A stretch of 64,000 nucleotides of DNA from Noviherbaspirillum saxi (GTDB lineage: Bacteria; Pseudomonadota; Gammaproteobacteria; Burkholderiales; Burkholderiaceae_D). Below are positions 48,837 to 58,976 of this stretch, in pieces. Below the pieces are notes generated by a model. It was not told the origin of the DNA. It did no database searches and worked only from the letters and a program-made list of their open reading frames with translations. Position 1 is the stretch's first letter; each line of letters begins with the position of its first letter. The position numbers and the translations under genes were made by a program. The stretch lies in the NCBI RefSeq assembly GCF_003591035.1, contig NZ_QYUO01000002.1, forward strand, positions 1-64,000. Reading direction: 5' to 3'.

Positions 48837-49673
48837 TCAGCCGACCCGCCGGTACAAGCCGCTTTCCATTGAAAGCGGCTTGTACCGCGATACGAATGGC
48901 GCTGCCATCAGGCCGTCGCTTCTGTCCACGCTCAGGATGCCGAATACCGGCATGCTTTCATAAAACAATTGCAACGTGCGCCGCTGCAGATAAGCACCGA
49001 AATCCGGCAGCGCATGACGGCAGACAATCAACTGGAATTCGTTGAACGATGCATCGGTTGCAAGGCTGTATTGCGCCCATGTGATATTGCTGCGTAATTC
49101 CTCGCTGAAAATCGACCGTCCCTGCTGCCTTCCGCAATAGTCGCTGAGCGAAGCCCGGCCGCCGCTTTCGCGATAATTCTCCGCATACTCCGGAAGACGT
49201 TCCACGGCAAAGCGTCCGCTGCTTGCTTCATCGAGCAACGCTGGATTCTCCGCAGTTGCGAAAATCTGCGTGCGGCCATGCAAGCCTTCTTCAACCAGCA
49301 GGATGTCGAGCGCGCACACCTCTTCCGCCGACACGCATTCAGCGACCCAGATTTTCGGCGACGGGCAGGAACGCAGCCAAGGCACCATGACATCGCGCAG
49401 CGACCGGTAGTAAGCCGGATCGTCGAACAATGCAGTCGGCCGCGGGCTCAACGCCCGCAGCAGACCGGCTCCGGCATCCGGATCGTGCAATACGCGTTCC
49501 TGCAACGCCGATACGGTTGCCGCACCGGTTTCCTGCATCAGACCATGCAAGCGCCGTTTGACCGATTCGCGCTGGTAACCGCGAAAGTCATGGCCGAAGT
49601 ACCGGTACACGCCCTCCAGCAGGAGGTCGATTTCCAGGTCTTCGACAAGCTGTTCGGAATGGTCGGCCGTCAT
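48837..49673 (-). CDS. CheR-like methyltransferase with degenerate SAM motif
   Basis: The 278-residue protein follows CheR layout: an N-terminal helical part (VYRYFGHDFRGYQRESVKRR), then a Rossmann part that ends SGLYRR near the C-terminus as in CheR homologues. The SAM-binding motif, normally GCSTGEE, reads ECVSAEE, and the conserved CRNVLIYF reads CRHALPDF. It is therefore probably unable to methylate and may act as a binding partner. It starts eight bases after the poly-HAMP kinase stop and is surely cotranscribed with it. The MTADH start at 49673 is chosen over a longer frame overlapping the kinase. Confidence 0.78.
   Translation of the reverse strand: MTADHSEQLVEDLEIDLLLEGVYRYFGHDFRGYQRESVKRRLHGLMQETGAATVSALQERVLHDPDAGAGLLRALSPRPTALFDDPAYYRSLRDVMVPWLRSCPSPKIWVAECVSAEEVCALDILLVEEGLHGRTQIFATAENPALLDEASSGRFAVERLPEYAENYRESGGRASLSDYCGRQQGRSIFSEELRSNITWAQYSLATDASFNEFQLIVCRHALPDFGAYLQRRTLQLFYESMPVFGILSVDRSDGLMAAPFVSRYKPLSMESGLYRRVG
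48850..48887. terminator. Perfect 17-bp hairpin inside the end of the CheR-like gene
   Basis: CGGTACAAGCCGCTTTC pairs exactly with GAAAGCGGCTTGTACCG around CATT. It lies within the coding end of the CheR-like gene and 29 bases after the convergent IclR stop, with no T-tract on either side. Confidence 0.55.
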
Positions 49674-49681
49674 GGTCGGTC

Positions 49682-52600
49682 CTATTGATGCAGCCACACG
49701 CGCATCAGCGACAGCAGTTGCGCGACATCCACCGGCTTGGTGATGTAATCCGATGCGCCAGCCGCCAGACACTTGTCGCGGTCGCCTTTCATCGCCTTGG
49801 CGGTCAACGTAATGATGGGCAGCGACTTGAACTTCGGAATGGCGCGAATTGCGCGCATCGTGTCATAGCCATCCATCTCCGGCATCATGATGTCCATTAA
49901 CACGATCTCGATGGTCGGGTCCTTTTCCAGCACTTCGATACCGTCGCGGCCATTCTCGGCGAACAATACCTTCATCTGGTGGCGTTCCAGCACCGAGCTC
50001 AGGGCGAAAATGTTGCGCAAGTCATCATCGACGATCAACACCTTGCGACCGATCAGGCCGCCATCGGATTCCTGGATGTCGGCCAGCATGCGGCGCTGCA
50101 TCTCCGGCAGGCTGGTCGGCGAACGATGCAGGAACAGCGCTGTTTCGTCGAGCAGGCGTTCCGGCGAGCGCGCATCCTTGACCACGATAGTCTTGGCGAT
50201 GCGCTTGAGGTGTGTGACTTCCTTGCGGCTGAGTTCCTTGGCGGTATAGATGACCACTGGCAGATTGCGCAGGCTGGCATCGTCGCCGATCTTGTCGAGC
50301 AGATCGAAGCCGGTAATATCGGGCAGCGTCAGGTCCAGCACCATGCAGTCGAATTGATTGGCATGCAAGGCTTCCATCGCTTCCTTGCCGCTGCCGACTG
50401 CGACGATGTGCACGTCGCCGGTACCGATCAGGCTCACGATTGCATCGCGCTGCATGTTGTCGTCCTCGACCACCAGCAAGCTGCGCTTGCCGCGGATCAG
50501 AAATTGCTGGATACGCGCAAATTCTTCTTGCAGGCGTTCGCGGCTGACGGGCTTGTGCAGATAGGAGATCGCTCCCTGTCGGAGTACGCGTTCGCGTTCC
50601 TTCAGATTGGTCATCACATGCACCGGGATATGACGTGTACTCGGGTCGCGCTTGAGCCGGTCGAGCACGGTAAAGCCGTCGATGTCCGGCAGGTCGATGT
50701 CCAGCAGGATCGCCGCAGGCAGATAGTCGCGCGCCAGCGTCAGCGTCGAATCGCCATGATGCGTGACGATACCCTTGAAATTCTTTTCGCGTGCATAGTC
50801 AAGGAGGATGCCGGCAAAGCGGGCATCGTCTTCAACGATCAAAATCGACGGATCGCCCGGCGCCACCAATGCCCGATCGTCCGATGTGCCTTCATATGAA
50901 ATTACTGCCGGTTGGACACTGATCTGCGAATGGTGCAGTTCCTCGACATCGCTGACTTCATATGTCTTGTAAATCGGGCCGGACTGCATGATAGCGAGCG
51001 GTGTCGGCGACTGCAGCGTGTCCTGACTGATGAAGCCGGATCGATTGTACGGCAGGAACAGGGTAAAGGTACTGCCTGCGCCGACCACACTTTCCACCCT
51101 GATTTCGCCGCCGAGCAGGCGGGCCAGTTCGCGGCTGATCGACAGGCCCAGACCGGTACCGCCGTATTTGCGCGCGGTACTACCGTCGGCCTGCTGGAAG
51201 GCTTCGAAAATCAGCTGCAGCTTGTCGGATGCAATGCCGACGCCGGTATCGGTGACCGAGAAGGCCAACACCGCATCGGCCTGATTAAGGTTTGGGTGAT
51301 CCGGCGTCCAGCCCACTAAGGCACGACCGATATGCAGCGAAACTTCGCCATGGCTGGTGAACTTGAACGCATTCGACAGCAGATTCTTCAGGATCTGCTG
51401 CAGGCGTGTGGTGTCGGTCATCATCGCCACCGGAAGCTCGTCCGACAGTTCAACCGAGAAGTTCAGCTGCTTGGCTTCGGCCATATGGCGGAAGGTCCGT
51501 TCCACATAACCGGAAAGCGTACGGAAGCGATACTCGCTGAGTTCCAGCGTGACCGTACCGGATTCGATCTTCGACAGATCGAGAATGTCGTTAATCAGCG
51601 TCAGCAGGTCGCTGCCCGAGCCGTAGATCGTTTTTGCGAATTCCACCTGGCGCAGGCTCAGGTTGCCGTCCGGGTTGTCGGACAGCTGCTGCGCCAGGAT
51701 CAGCAAGCTGTTGAGCGGGGTGCGCAATTCATGCGACATGTTCGCAAGGAACTCGGATTTGTACTTGGATGACAGTGCAAGCTGGGTTGCCTTTTCTTCC
51801 AGCGCCAGCTTCGCCTGTTCCACCTCGCGGTTCTTGCGCTCCACTTCGATGTTCTGTTCGGATAGCAGGCGTGCCTTTTCCGCCAGCTCCAGATTGGTTT
51901 GCTGGAGTTCCTGCGCCAGCGACTGGGATTGCGTCAGCAAGCTCTCGGTACGGCTGTTCGCCTCGATGGTGTTCAACACCACGCCGATCGATTCCATCAG
52001 CTGGTCGAGGAACCAGAGGTGGGTTTCGGTAAAGCGGTCCAGCGATGCGATTTCGATGACCGCTTTCACCTGTTGTTCGAACAGGATAGGCAATACCACG
52101 ATATTGGTCGGCGGCGCCGCCCCCAGACCGGACGAGACCTGGATATAGTCGCGCGGCACATTGGTCAGCCAGATGCGCTGCTTTTCCAGCGCGCACTGAC
52201 CGACCAGACCTTCGCCCGGCAGGAAAGAGGTTGGCAGCTTGCGGCTGGAACGATAACCATAGCTGGCAATCATGCGCAGACGGGCATCCTGCTCCTGCGA
52301 GTCCATCATGTAGAACACGCCATGATGGGCAGAAACCAGCGGTGCCAGTTCCGACAGGATCAGCGTCGTCACCGCGGTCAGGTCGCGCTGGCCCTGCAGC
52401 AATCGGGTGAATCGCGCCAGGTTGGTTTTCAGCCAGTCCTGCTGCGCATTCTTTTGCGTGGTTTCCTTCAGGTTGCGGATCATCTCGTTGATGTTGTCCT
52501 TGAGGTCCGCCACCTCGCCGCGCGCTTCCACCTGAATCGAACGGGACAAGTCGCCGCGTGTCACCGCAGTCGCCACTTCCGCAATCGCACGCACCTGGGT

Positions 52601-54569
52601 TGTCAGGTTCGCTGCGAGCTGGTTGACGTTTTCGGTCAAGTCTTTCCAGGTACCCGCCGCACCCGGCACCGATGCCTGGCCACCGAGTTTTCCTTCCACG
52701 CCGACCTCACGCGCCACCGTGGTTGCCTGGTCGGCGAACACTGCCAGCGTATCGGTCATTTCATTGATCGTATTGGCCAGCGCCGCGATTTCGCCGCGTG
52801 CCGCCACCGTGAGTTTTTTCTTCAGGTCGCCGTTCGCTACCGCAGTCACCACGCCCGCGATACCACGCACCTGCGCGGTCAGGTTCGCCGCCATGAAGTT
52901 CACGTTGTCCGTCAAGTCCTTCCAGGTACCGGCCGCGCCTTCGACCTGTGCCTGCCCGCCCAGCTTGCCTTCGGTACCCACTTCACGCGCCACCCGCGTT
53001 ACTTCCGATGCGAACGAGGACAACTGGTCCACCATCACGTTGATGGTGTTTTTCAGTTCGAGAATTTCGCCCTTCACGTCCACCGTGATCTTCTTGGACA
53101 AGTCGCCGCGCGCCACCGCGGTCGTCACTTCCGCAATGTTACGCACCTGACCGGTCAGATTCGACGCCATGAAGTTCACGTTGTCGGTCAAGTCCTTCCA
53201 GGTACCCGATGCGCCGGGAACGTTCGCCTGACCGCCGAGACGGCCTTCGGTACCCACCTCACGCGCCACCCGCGTCACTTCGGACGCGAAGGAACGCAAC
53301 TGGTCCACCATCGTGTTGATCGTGTCCTTGAGCTGCAGGATTTCGCCGCGCACGTCCACCGTAATCTTTTTCGACAAGTCGCCGTTCGCCACCGCGGTCG
53401 TCACATCCGCGATGTTACGCACCTGCGAGGTCAGGTTACCCGCCATCGAGTTCACCGAGTCGGTCAAGTCTTTCCAGGTACCGGCAACGCCCGGCACGTT
53501 GGCTTGGCCGCCCAGCTTGCCTTCGGTACCCACTTCACGCGCCACCCGCGTCACTTCCGATGCAAACGAAGACAATTGATCCACCATCACGTTGATGGTG
53601 TTTTTCAGTTCGAGAATTTCACCCTTCACGTCCACCGTGATCTTTTCGACAAATCCCCGGGCCACCGCGGTCGTCACTTCCGCGATGTTACGCACCTGAC
53701 CGGTCAGATTCGACGCCATGAAGTTCACGTTGTCGGTCAATCCTTCCAGGTGCCGCCCACGCCTTCACCTGCGCCTGGCCGCCCAGCTTGCCCTTCGGTA
53801 CCCACTTCACGTGCCACCCGCGTCACTTCGATGCAAACGAATGCAACTGGTCCACCATCACGTTGATGGTGTTTTCAGTTCAAATTTCGCCGCGCACGTC
53901 CACGGTAATCTTTTTCGACAAGTCGCCGTTCGCCACCGCGGTCGTCACATCCGCGATGTTACGCACCTGCGAGGTCAGGTTACCCGCCATCGAGTTCACC
54001 GAGTCGGTCAAGTCTTTCCAGGTACCGGCAACGCCCGGCACGTTGGCCTGGCCGCCCAGTTTGCCCTCGGTACCCACTTCACGCGCCACCCGCGTCACTT
54101 CCGATGCAAACGAGGACAACTGGTCGACCATCGTGTTTGCCGTCGATGCGGCACGCAGAAACTGTCCCTTGAGGGGGCGTCCATCCACGTCGAGCGCCAT
54201 CGTTTGCGACAGATCGCCCTTCGCCACCGCACCGATCACGCGCGCCATTTCGGTAGTTGGATGCACCAGGTCGTCGATCAGGGTATTGACGGATTTGACG
54301 ATGGTCGCCCAGCCGCCAGCTACGCTTGGAACCGAGGCACGCTGGGTAAGTCGCCCCTCGCGTCCGACTACACGACTCACTTCCGTGATTTCACGTGTAA
54401 GCTGCTCGTTGGTTTCCATGATCTCGTTGAGGATGTCCGCGATCTTCCCTGCGAGACCAGTAAGATCGGACGGCATTCGGATCGAGAAATCGCCTTTTTT
54501 CAACGCGGTCATGACGCCCAACAGAAGTTTGGCATCCAACTCGTCGGTCAATTTCGTTCTGGTATCCAT
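49682..54569 (-). CDS. Giant poly-HAMP hybrid sensor histidine kinase with three receivers, frameshifted in the consensus
   Basis: The protein starts [18 protein letters not shown] at 54569 and runs to 49682. It has no membrane segment. Eight HAMP-like units follow (signatures KKGDFS, AKGDLS, ANGDLS, ARGFVE, ANGDLS, ARGDLS, ANGDLK, TRGDLS), mostly at a 92-residue period. Then come a GAF domain ([12 protein letters not shown]), a His kinase domain ([16 protein letters not shown], His near 947), an ATPase ([19 protein letters not shown]), and three receivers with aspartates in [25 protein letters not shown] and [12 protein letters not shown]. Frame is lost between about 53640 and 53885, where the bases are short by a net eight relative to the period; restoring eight bases gives one frame of 1631 residues. 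It is followed by the CheR-like gene, and a receiver-kinase is upstream. Confidence 0.85.
52500..54240 (-). repeat. Tandem DNA repeat of HAMP-coding units (about 276 bp period)
   Basis: Blocks such as CGCGCCACCCGCGT recur on the plus strand at 52989, 53265, 53538, 53811 (CGTGCCACCC) and 54082. Spacing is about 276 except 273 and 271 across the damaged stretch. Repeat copies are up to about 90-95% identical, so unequal recombination and misassembly are both plausible. Confidence 0.85.
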
Positions 54570-54929
54570 TCAATGTCTCCGATGCTTCGTTCAACGTTCG
54601 TTTTGTCATGCGCTCGGCCGGTTTGGGCCGCCTGGTGCTCAGGTGGTTTGATGACGCGTCAACGCGGGTCTGTCATCAGAGAGGTACAAGACAAATCATA
54701 CCCAGCAGATGCCTAGCATTGGCTGCCCTGCGCTTCTTGGTAGACCTGGCGTCCGTCACGTCATTGCGCACATGAGACCTTTCCGATAAGAAAGGAATTC
54801 CCTATTCTCGGGCAATTGATGATTGCAGGCAATTACCTGCATCGTAGGGAGGATTAATAGTCGAAGTACTATTGAGAAATATCAAATACGCGTTGCTCGG
54901 ATGCGGAACCGGTTGCAACGGCGACCCTT
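54570..54929. other. 360-bp intergenic spacer between the two kinase genes
   Basis: No coding frame with a recognisable domain is seen. The stretch is AT-richer near 54790-54900 (AAAGGAATTCCCTATTCTCG, TGATGATTGCAGGC). The poly-HAMP kinase promoter probably lies here on the minus strand, but I cannot point to convincing boxes. Confidence 0.5.
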
Positions 54930-56342
54930 TCAGGTCATCTCATTGAATTTGCTGGCATCGAGTTTGACGGCTTCCGCTTCACGCTTGCGTTTTGCGGTTT
55001 GTCCACGCTTACGCGCCGGTTTGGCCCCTTCGGCACCGTCTGATGCACGCCGGTTGAATTCGGTCGACATTCCCTCGGCAAGAGTGAATTGATTTGCAGC
55101 ATTGCCTGCCGTATCGTCAAGTGGGATCGATACGGTAAGCGTCGTACCGGCTTCTTCTCCGGTATCAATCTCGAAATCGCCACCCAGTGTGCTTACTCGC
55201 TCCTTGATGCCGACGAGTCCAAAGGAGTTCGCTTTTCGGCGGCAGCCGGGGAAAATGCCCACGCCATTGTCGGCAACACTCATATACAAGCGGGAACCGG
55301 TATGTGTCAGCGTAATTGTCGCTTTGGTCGCGCGCGCATGGCGGAAGACGTTATTCAGAGACTCCTGCAAGATGCGGAACAGCGCCGTGGCGCGCCCATC
55401 GTCCATCACCAGTTCGGCTTCCGGCATCATCAGTGCGCAGGCAATGCTCGTACGTCGCTGGAATTCCTTCACCTGCCATTCAATCGCCGCGTTCAGACCT
55501 AGGTCAAGGACAGTTGGCCGCAGGTTATTGATGATGGCGCGCATTGCCTTCATGGTGCTGTCGATATGATCGAGCACCGAATGTACCTTTTTGTTGAGCT
55601 TCGGATGGGTTGCACCGGTACGTGCATGCAGCATGGCGATATCGATGCGCAAGGCGAGAAGATTCTGTCCGAGTTCATCATGGATCTCGCGTGCGATGCG
55701 CTTGCGCTCGTCTTCCTTGATGCGCTCCTGGTAGCTGGCCAGCTGGCGGAGTTCTTCCTGCGATTGACGCAGTGCCTCTTCCGCAAGTCGACGCTCATTG
55801 ATGTGTTCCAGATCCTGCTTGCGCTGTTCCTTGAGATCCAGATTCAGCTGTTCGAACTCTTGCTTCTGATGCTGCAGTTGCAGGTTCTTTTTTGCCAATT
55901 CGACAAATACCGCAACCTTGGTCTGCAGAATCTGCGGAATGATGGGCGTAAACAAATAATCGACCGCGCCACGTTGATAACCCTTGAGACGATTCATTTC
56001 GTCGGCGTAATGCGCTGTCACGAAGATGATTGGAACCGCGGATGAACGCGGATGGGAATGAATCGCTTCGGCGGTCTCGAAACCATCCATGCTTGGCATG
56101 CTGACATCGAGCAGAATCACTGCAAAATCGTTGGTCAATACCTTGCGCAGCGCTTCCTCGCCGGAACGTGCAGTAATGACTTCGTAGCCGTCACGCTCGG
56201 TGAGCAGGCTGGCGAGCGCAAGAAGGCTTGCAGGATCATCATTGACAAGTAGGACCTTAGGGATAAACACGGGTATGGAAGCTTTTGCAATTGAACGGCA
56301 ACAGCAAAGAGCCTTACTTGCATAAAAGCATACCTGCCCCAC
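54930..56342 (-). CDS. Receiver-histidine kinase (HisKA_3 / NarX-DegS type)
   Basis: The product of up to 470 residues has an N-terminal receiver (KVLLVNDDPASLLALASLL, phospho-Asp in VILLDVSMPSMDG near 77), a coiled-coil linker (about residues 145-205: LQLQHQKQEFEQLNLDLKEQ), a HisKA_3 dimerisation segment with His in AREIHDELGQNL near 219, and a HATPase (ILQESLNNVFRHARA, VADNGVGI, SFGLVGIKERV). A basic tail (KPARKRGQTAKRKREAE) follows. The start is uncertain: ATG at 56342 or GTG at 56270, which would begin directly before the receiver. No transmembrane segment is seen, so it senses through partners or the linker. It precedes the poly-HAMP kinase on the same strand. Confidence 0.85.
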   Translation of the reverse strand: MGQVCFYASKALCCCRSIAKASIPVFIPKVLLVNDDPASLLALASLLTERDGYEVITARSGEEALRKVLTNDFAVILLDVSMPSMDGFETAEAIHSHPRSSAVPIIFVTAHYADEMNRLKGYQRGAVDYLFTPIIPQILQTKVAVFVELAKKNLQLQHQKQEFEQLNLDLKEQRKQDLEHINERRLAEEALRQSQEELRQLASYQERIKEDERKRIAREIHDELGQNLLALRIDIAMLHARTGATHPKLNKKVHSVLDHIDSTMKAMRAIINNLRPTVLDLGLNAAIEWQVKEFQRRTSIACALMMPEAELVMDDGRATALFRILQESLNNVFRHARATKATITLTHTGSRLYMSVADNGVGIFPGCRRKANSFGLVGIKERVSTLGGDFEIDTGEEAGTTLTVSIPLDDTAGNAANQFTLAEGMSTEFNRRASDGAEGAKPARKRGQTAKRKREAEAVKLDASKFNEMT

Positions 56343-56536
56343 GCAAAGGCGCTCAACCCGCCATCCGTAATGATTAATTAAACTTTAGAGCAAAATGGCG
56401 CCGATAACCGGATTTCTCAAATCTTATTTTTTAGAAACGTTTCCGCCCTTCACTACGGGCCAATGTAACATAAAACCGCTGCCATCCTGACGCAGTGATG
56501 GCTTGGGTTTGCGCGAACTCACATCGGCTGTCTTTA

Positions 56537-57649
56537 TCAGCTTTGATTGGCAGCAGTTTGGGCAACAGTTTGCGGCCTTGCATGCCCCAGCCATTTGCGA
56601 ATACGGCCGGCATCGGCAAGTCTTGAATCCTTACCCTTGGAATCGAGAAACACCATCACAACCGGACGGCCATCTATGCGCGTCTGCATGACTAGGCACC
56701 TTCCGGCTTCGGAAATATAGCCTGTCTTTTGCAAACCGATTTCCCAGTCCGGATTCATCACGAGCCGGTTCGAGTTCATGTAGTTGAGCTGACGTCCGGC
56801 CCCGGTATCTACGGCATACCGTGGATCCGTCGAATATTCCCTGATAACTGGATAGTGATGCGCAGCAATGGCCAGCTTCGCCAGATCGCGCGCGCTGGCG
56901 ATATTCTGACTGGAAAGCCCGGTCGGATCCGCATAGTGGGTGTTGGTCATGCCCAACGCCTTCGCTTTTGCATTCATCGCCGCGACGAATGCCGCCAATC
57001 CACCCGGATAGTTACGTCCGAGCGCCGATGCCGCGCGGTTTTCCGAACTCATCAATGCGATATGAAGCATGTCGCCGCGAGTCATATGCGCGCCGACGCG
57101 CAGACGGGAGGTACTATTTTTTTCCCGATCGACATCGTCCGAGGTTACCTCGAGCACTTCATCCATGTTCTGACGAGCCTCGACAACGACGAGCGCTGTC
57201 ATCAATTTCGTCAGCGAAGCGATGGGCAGCGCAACAGTGGCATTCTTTTCAAAGAGAATCTGGGAAGTCGTCTGATCGACCACGAGCGCAGCGTTGGACG
57301 CGAGCCCAACCGCATCCCGAGTCATATGCAGACCGGCGATATCGCCCGCTGTCATCACCGGCGGCGCGACTGGTGTCGGAGTTGTAAAGGCAACCCGCTG
57401 AAAACCGGATTTGCGTTGATTTTCCGTACTCGATCTGGCTCCCGCTTGCCGCAGCGAGGCCTTGACGGCGACGGGTCGCGCGGCACGACGCACGTTCGTT
57501 TTGCGATTCTGACTTTTCGCGACGGCGGCTTTTTTTACGGATTGTTTTTTGGCGGACTTGGCGCCTGTCGAGCCTTGCGCATGCGCTGCAGGCGCAGCCA
57601 TACCGAGGACGAATAACGAAATGACTATACCTAGCGCGGACTTAAACAT
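56537..57649 (-). CDS. pbpG: Penicillin-binding protein 7-type D-Ala-D-Ala endopeptidase
   Basis: The 370-residue serine peptidase has a signal peptide (MFKSALGIVISLFVLGMAAP, cleavage near AHA-QG), a long basic Lys/Arg-rich linker (KKQSVKKAAVAKSQNRKTN) and an S11 domain with the SxxK motif in ASLTKLMTA near 145, the SxN in MSSENRAAS near 199, and KTG in LQKTGYISEAG near 304. It cleaves peptidoglycan cross-links in the periplasm. ATG at 57649 is chosen because the signal peptide begins there. Confidence 0.92.
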   Translation of the reverse strand: MFKSALGIVISLFVLGMAAPAAHAQGSTGAKSAKKQSVKKAAVAKSQNRKTNVRRAARPVAVKASLRQAGARSSTENQRKSGFQRVAFTTPTPVAPPVMTAGDIAGLHMTRDAVGLASNAALVVDQTTSQILFEKNATVALPIASLTKLMTALVVVEARQNMDEVLEVTSDDVDREKNSTSRLRVGAHMTRGDMLHIALMSSENRAASALGRNYPGGLAAFVAAMNAKAKALGMTNTHYADPTGLSSQNIASARDLAKLAIAAHHYPVIREYSTDPRYAVDTGAGRQLNYMNSNRLVMNPDWEIGLQKTGYISEAGRCLVMQTRIDGRPVVMVFLDSKGKDSRLADAGRIRKWLGHARPQTVAQTAANQS

Positions 57650-57840
57650 CTGCACCACTCCCCTATTCTTGCAAGTCGACATTATATCTTGCAGTTTAGC
57701 AAAATAGTGAAAATGAGCAAGCAAATTAGGAGCTTAGCGCAGGCAATTAAACAGTTTTCTCAATGAATATTGAGAAAGCGCAACGCGATCCTTTCCGCAC
57801 TACATTTAGTTCCATACTAGAAATTTATCGGCCAGGTTAT

Positions 57841-58536
57841 TTATTCCCTGAAACGCACAAAATCCGTCAATGGTGCACGCTCGGTGACAAGTGAATTCTC
57901 TACTTTCAGTGGATCCGCATAACCCATTGACATGCCGCAAACGATCATTTCATTGGGCGGCAACTCCAGCACTTCCGCAATCACCTTATGAAACTGGGTA
58001 AACGCTGCTTGCGGGCAGGTGTCGATGCTGCGGCCGCGCGCGGCAATCATCACATTTTGAAGGAACATGCCGTAATCCAGCCACGACCCTTGCTGCATGA
58101 CGCGATCGATTGTAAAAATCAGGCCGACCGGCGCACCAAAGAACTGGTAGTTGCGTCCGTGCTGCTCATGCATGCCCGTCTTGTTTTCCCGTGTCAGGCC
58201 AAGCAATGCGTAGAGATCCCAACCAACCTTGCGGCGTCGATCTATGTATGGCGCCACCCATTCGCGCGGATAGTAGCTGTACTCTTCCTGATGCTGCTTG
58301 AGCAGCGCCGCATCGTTGTGCACGTTTAAGATTTCTTCGGACAGGCGATCCTTGTGCGCCCCGGTCAGCACATAAACCTTCCACGGCTGGGTATTCGTCC
58401 CGGATGGCGCCCTTGCCGCGACTTCCAGTATTGCTTCGATGTCCTCGCGCGCTACCGGAGTCGGAAGAAAGGCGCGTATCGATCGCCTCGAACGGATCGC
58501 TTCATCCACCGCCTGTTGGGCAAGACTATTCGTCAT
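57841..58536 (-). CDS. Nitroreductase family protein
   Basis: The 231-residue FMN enzyme has RRSIRAFLPTPVAREDIEA and APSGTNTQPWKVYVLTG, the FMN-binding start of nitroreductases, and ends with CGMSMGYADP, also typical. Members reduce nitro compounds or quinones with NAD(P)H. It overlaps the thioesterase stop by four bases and is the last gene of the HDAC-EamA-thioesterase-nitroreductase operon. Confidence 0.92.
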   Translation of the reverse strand: MTNSLAQQAVDEAIRSRRSIRAFLPTPVAREDIEAILEVAARAPSGTNTQPWKVYVLTGAHKDRLSEEILNVHNDAALLKQHQEEYSYYPREWVAPYIDRRRKVGWDLYALLGLTRENKTGMHEQHGRNYQFFGAPVGLIFTIDRVMQQGSWLDYGMFLQNVMIAARGRSIDTCPQAAFTQFHKVIAEVLELPPNEMIVCGMSMGYADPLKVENSLVTERAPLTDFVRFRE

Positions 58537-58973
58537 GATTGCACTACCTCCAATGTTGCCAGCAAGGCGCGCATGTCTTCCGGTATTGGGCTCGGCTTGC
58601 GCATATTCCGATCTACATAGACGTGCACGAAATGGCCTTGAGCCGATGCCGTGTCTTCATCCTCGCGGAAAATACCGACTTCATACCGAACGCTGGAATT
58701 GCCGAGCTTGGTGACGCGCAAACCCGCCGTGACACGCTCCGGGAACGCAACCGATGCAAAGTAATTGCACTGCGTTTCGATCACCAGCCCGATCACGGGA
58801 CCGCGCTCCACATCGAGCACCCGATTGGCAATCAGGAATTGATTGACCACCGTATCAAACCAGCTGTAGTACACAACGTTGTTGACATGCCCATACGCGT
58901 CGTTGTCCATCCAGCGCGTTGTAATCGTATGGAAGTGCTTGAAGTCGCTTCTTTTTTTTGCTTCAACTCGCAT
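58533..58973 (-). CDS. Acyl-CoA thioesterase (4-hydroxybenzoyl-CoA thioesterase family)
   Basis: The 146-residue single hot-dog protein has HTITTRWMDNDAYGHVNNVV, which includes the Asp/Tyr active-site pattern of YbgC/4HBT enzymes, and CNYFASVAFPERVTAGLRV. Substrate is not predictable. It lies 3 bases after the EamA stop and overlaps the nitroreductase gene, which suggests cotranscription. Confidence 0.9.
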   Translation of the reverse strand: MRVEAKKRSDFKHFHTITTRWMDNDAYGHVNNVVYYSWFDTVVNQFLIANRVLDVERGPVIGLVIETQCNYFASVAFPERVTAGLRVTKLGNSSVRYEVGIFREDEDTASAQGHFVHVYVDRNMRKPSPIPEDMRALLATLEVVQS

Positions 58974-58976
58974 TGT

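Noticed and set aside
51899..54716. Long plus-strand frames of 655 and 332 codons opposite the poly-HAMP kinase
   Set aside because: They are shadows of the tandem HAMP repeats: His/Arg-rich repeats with no family resemblance.
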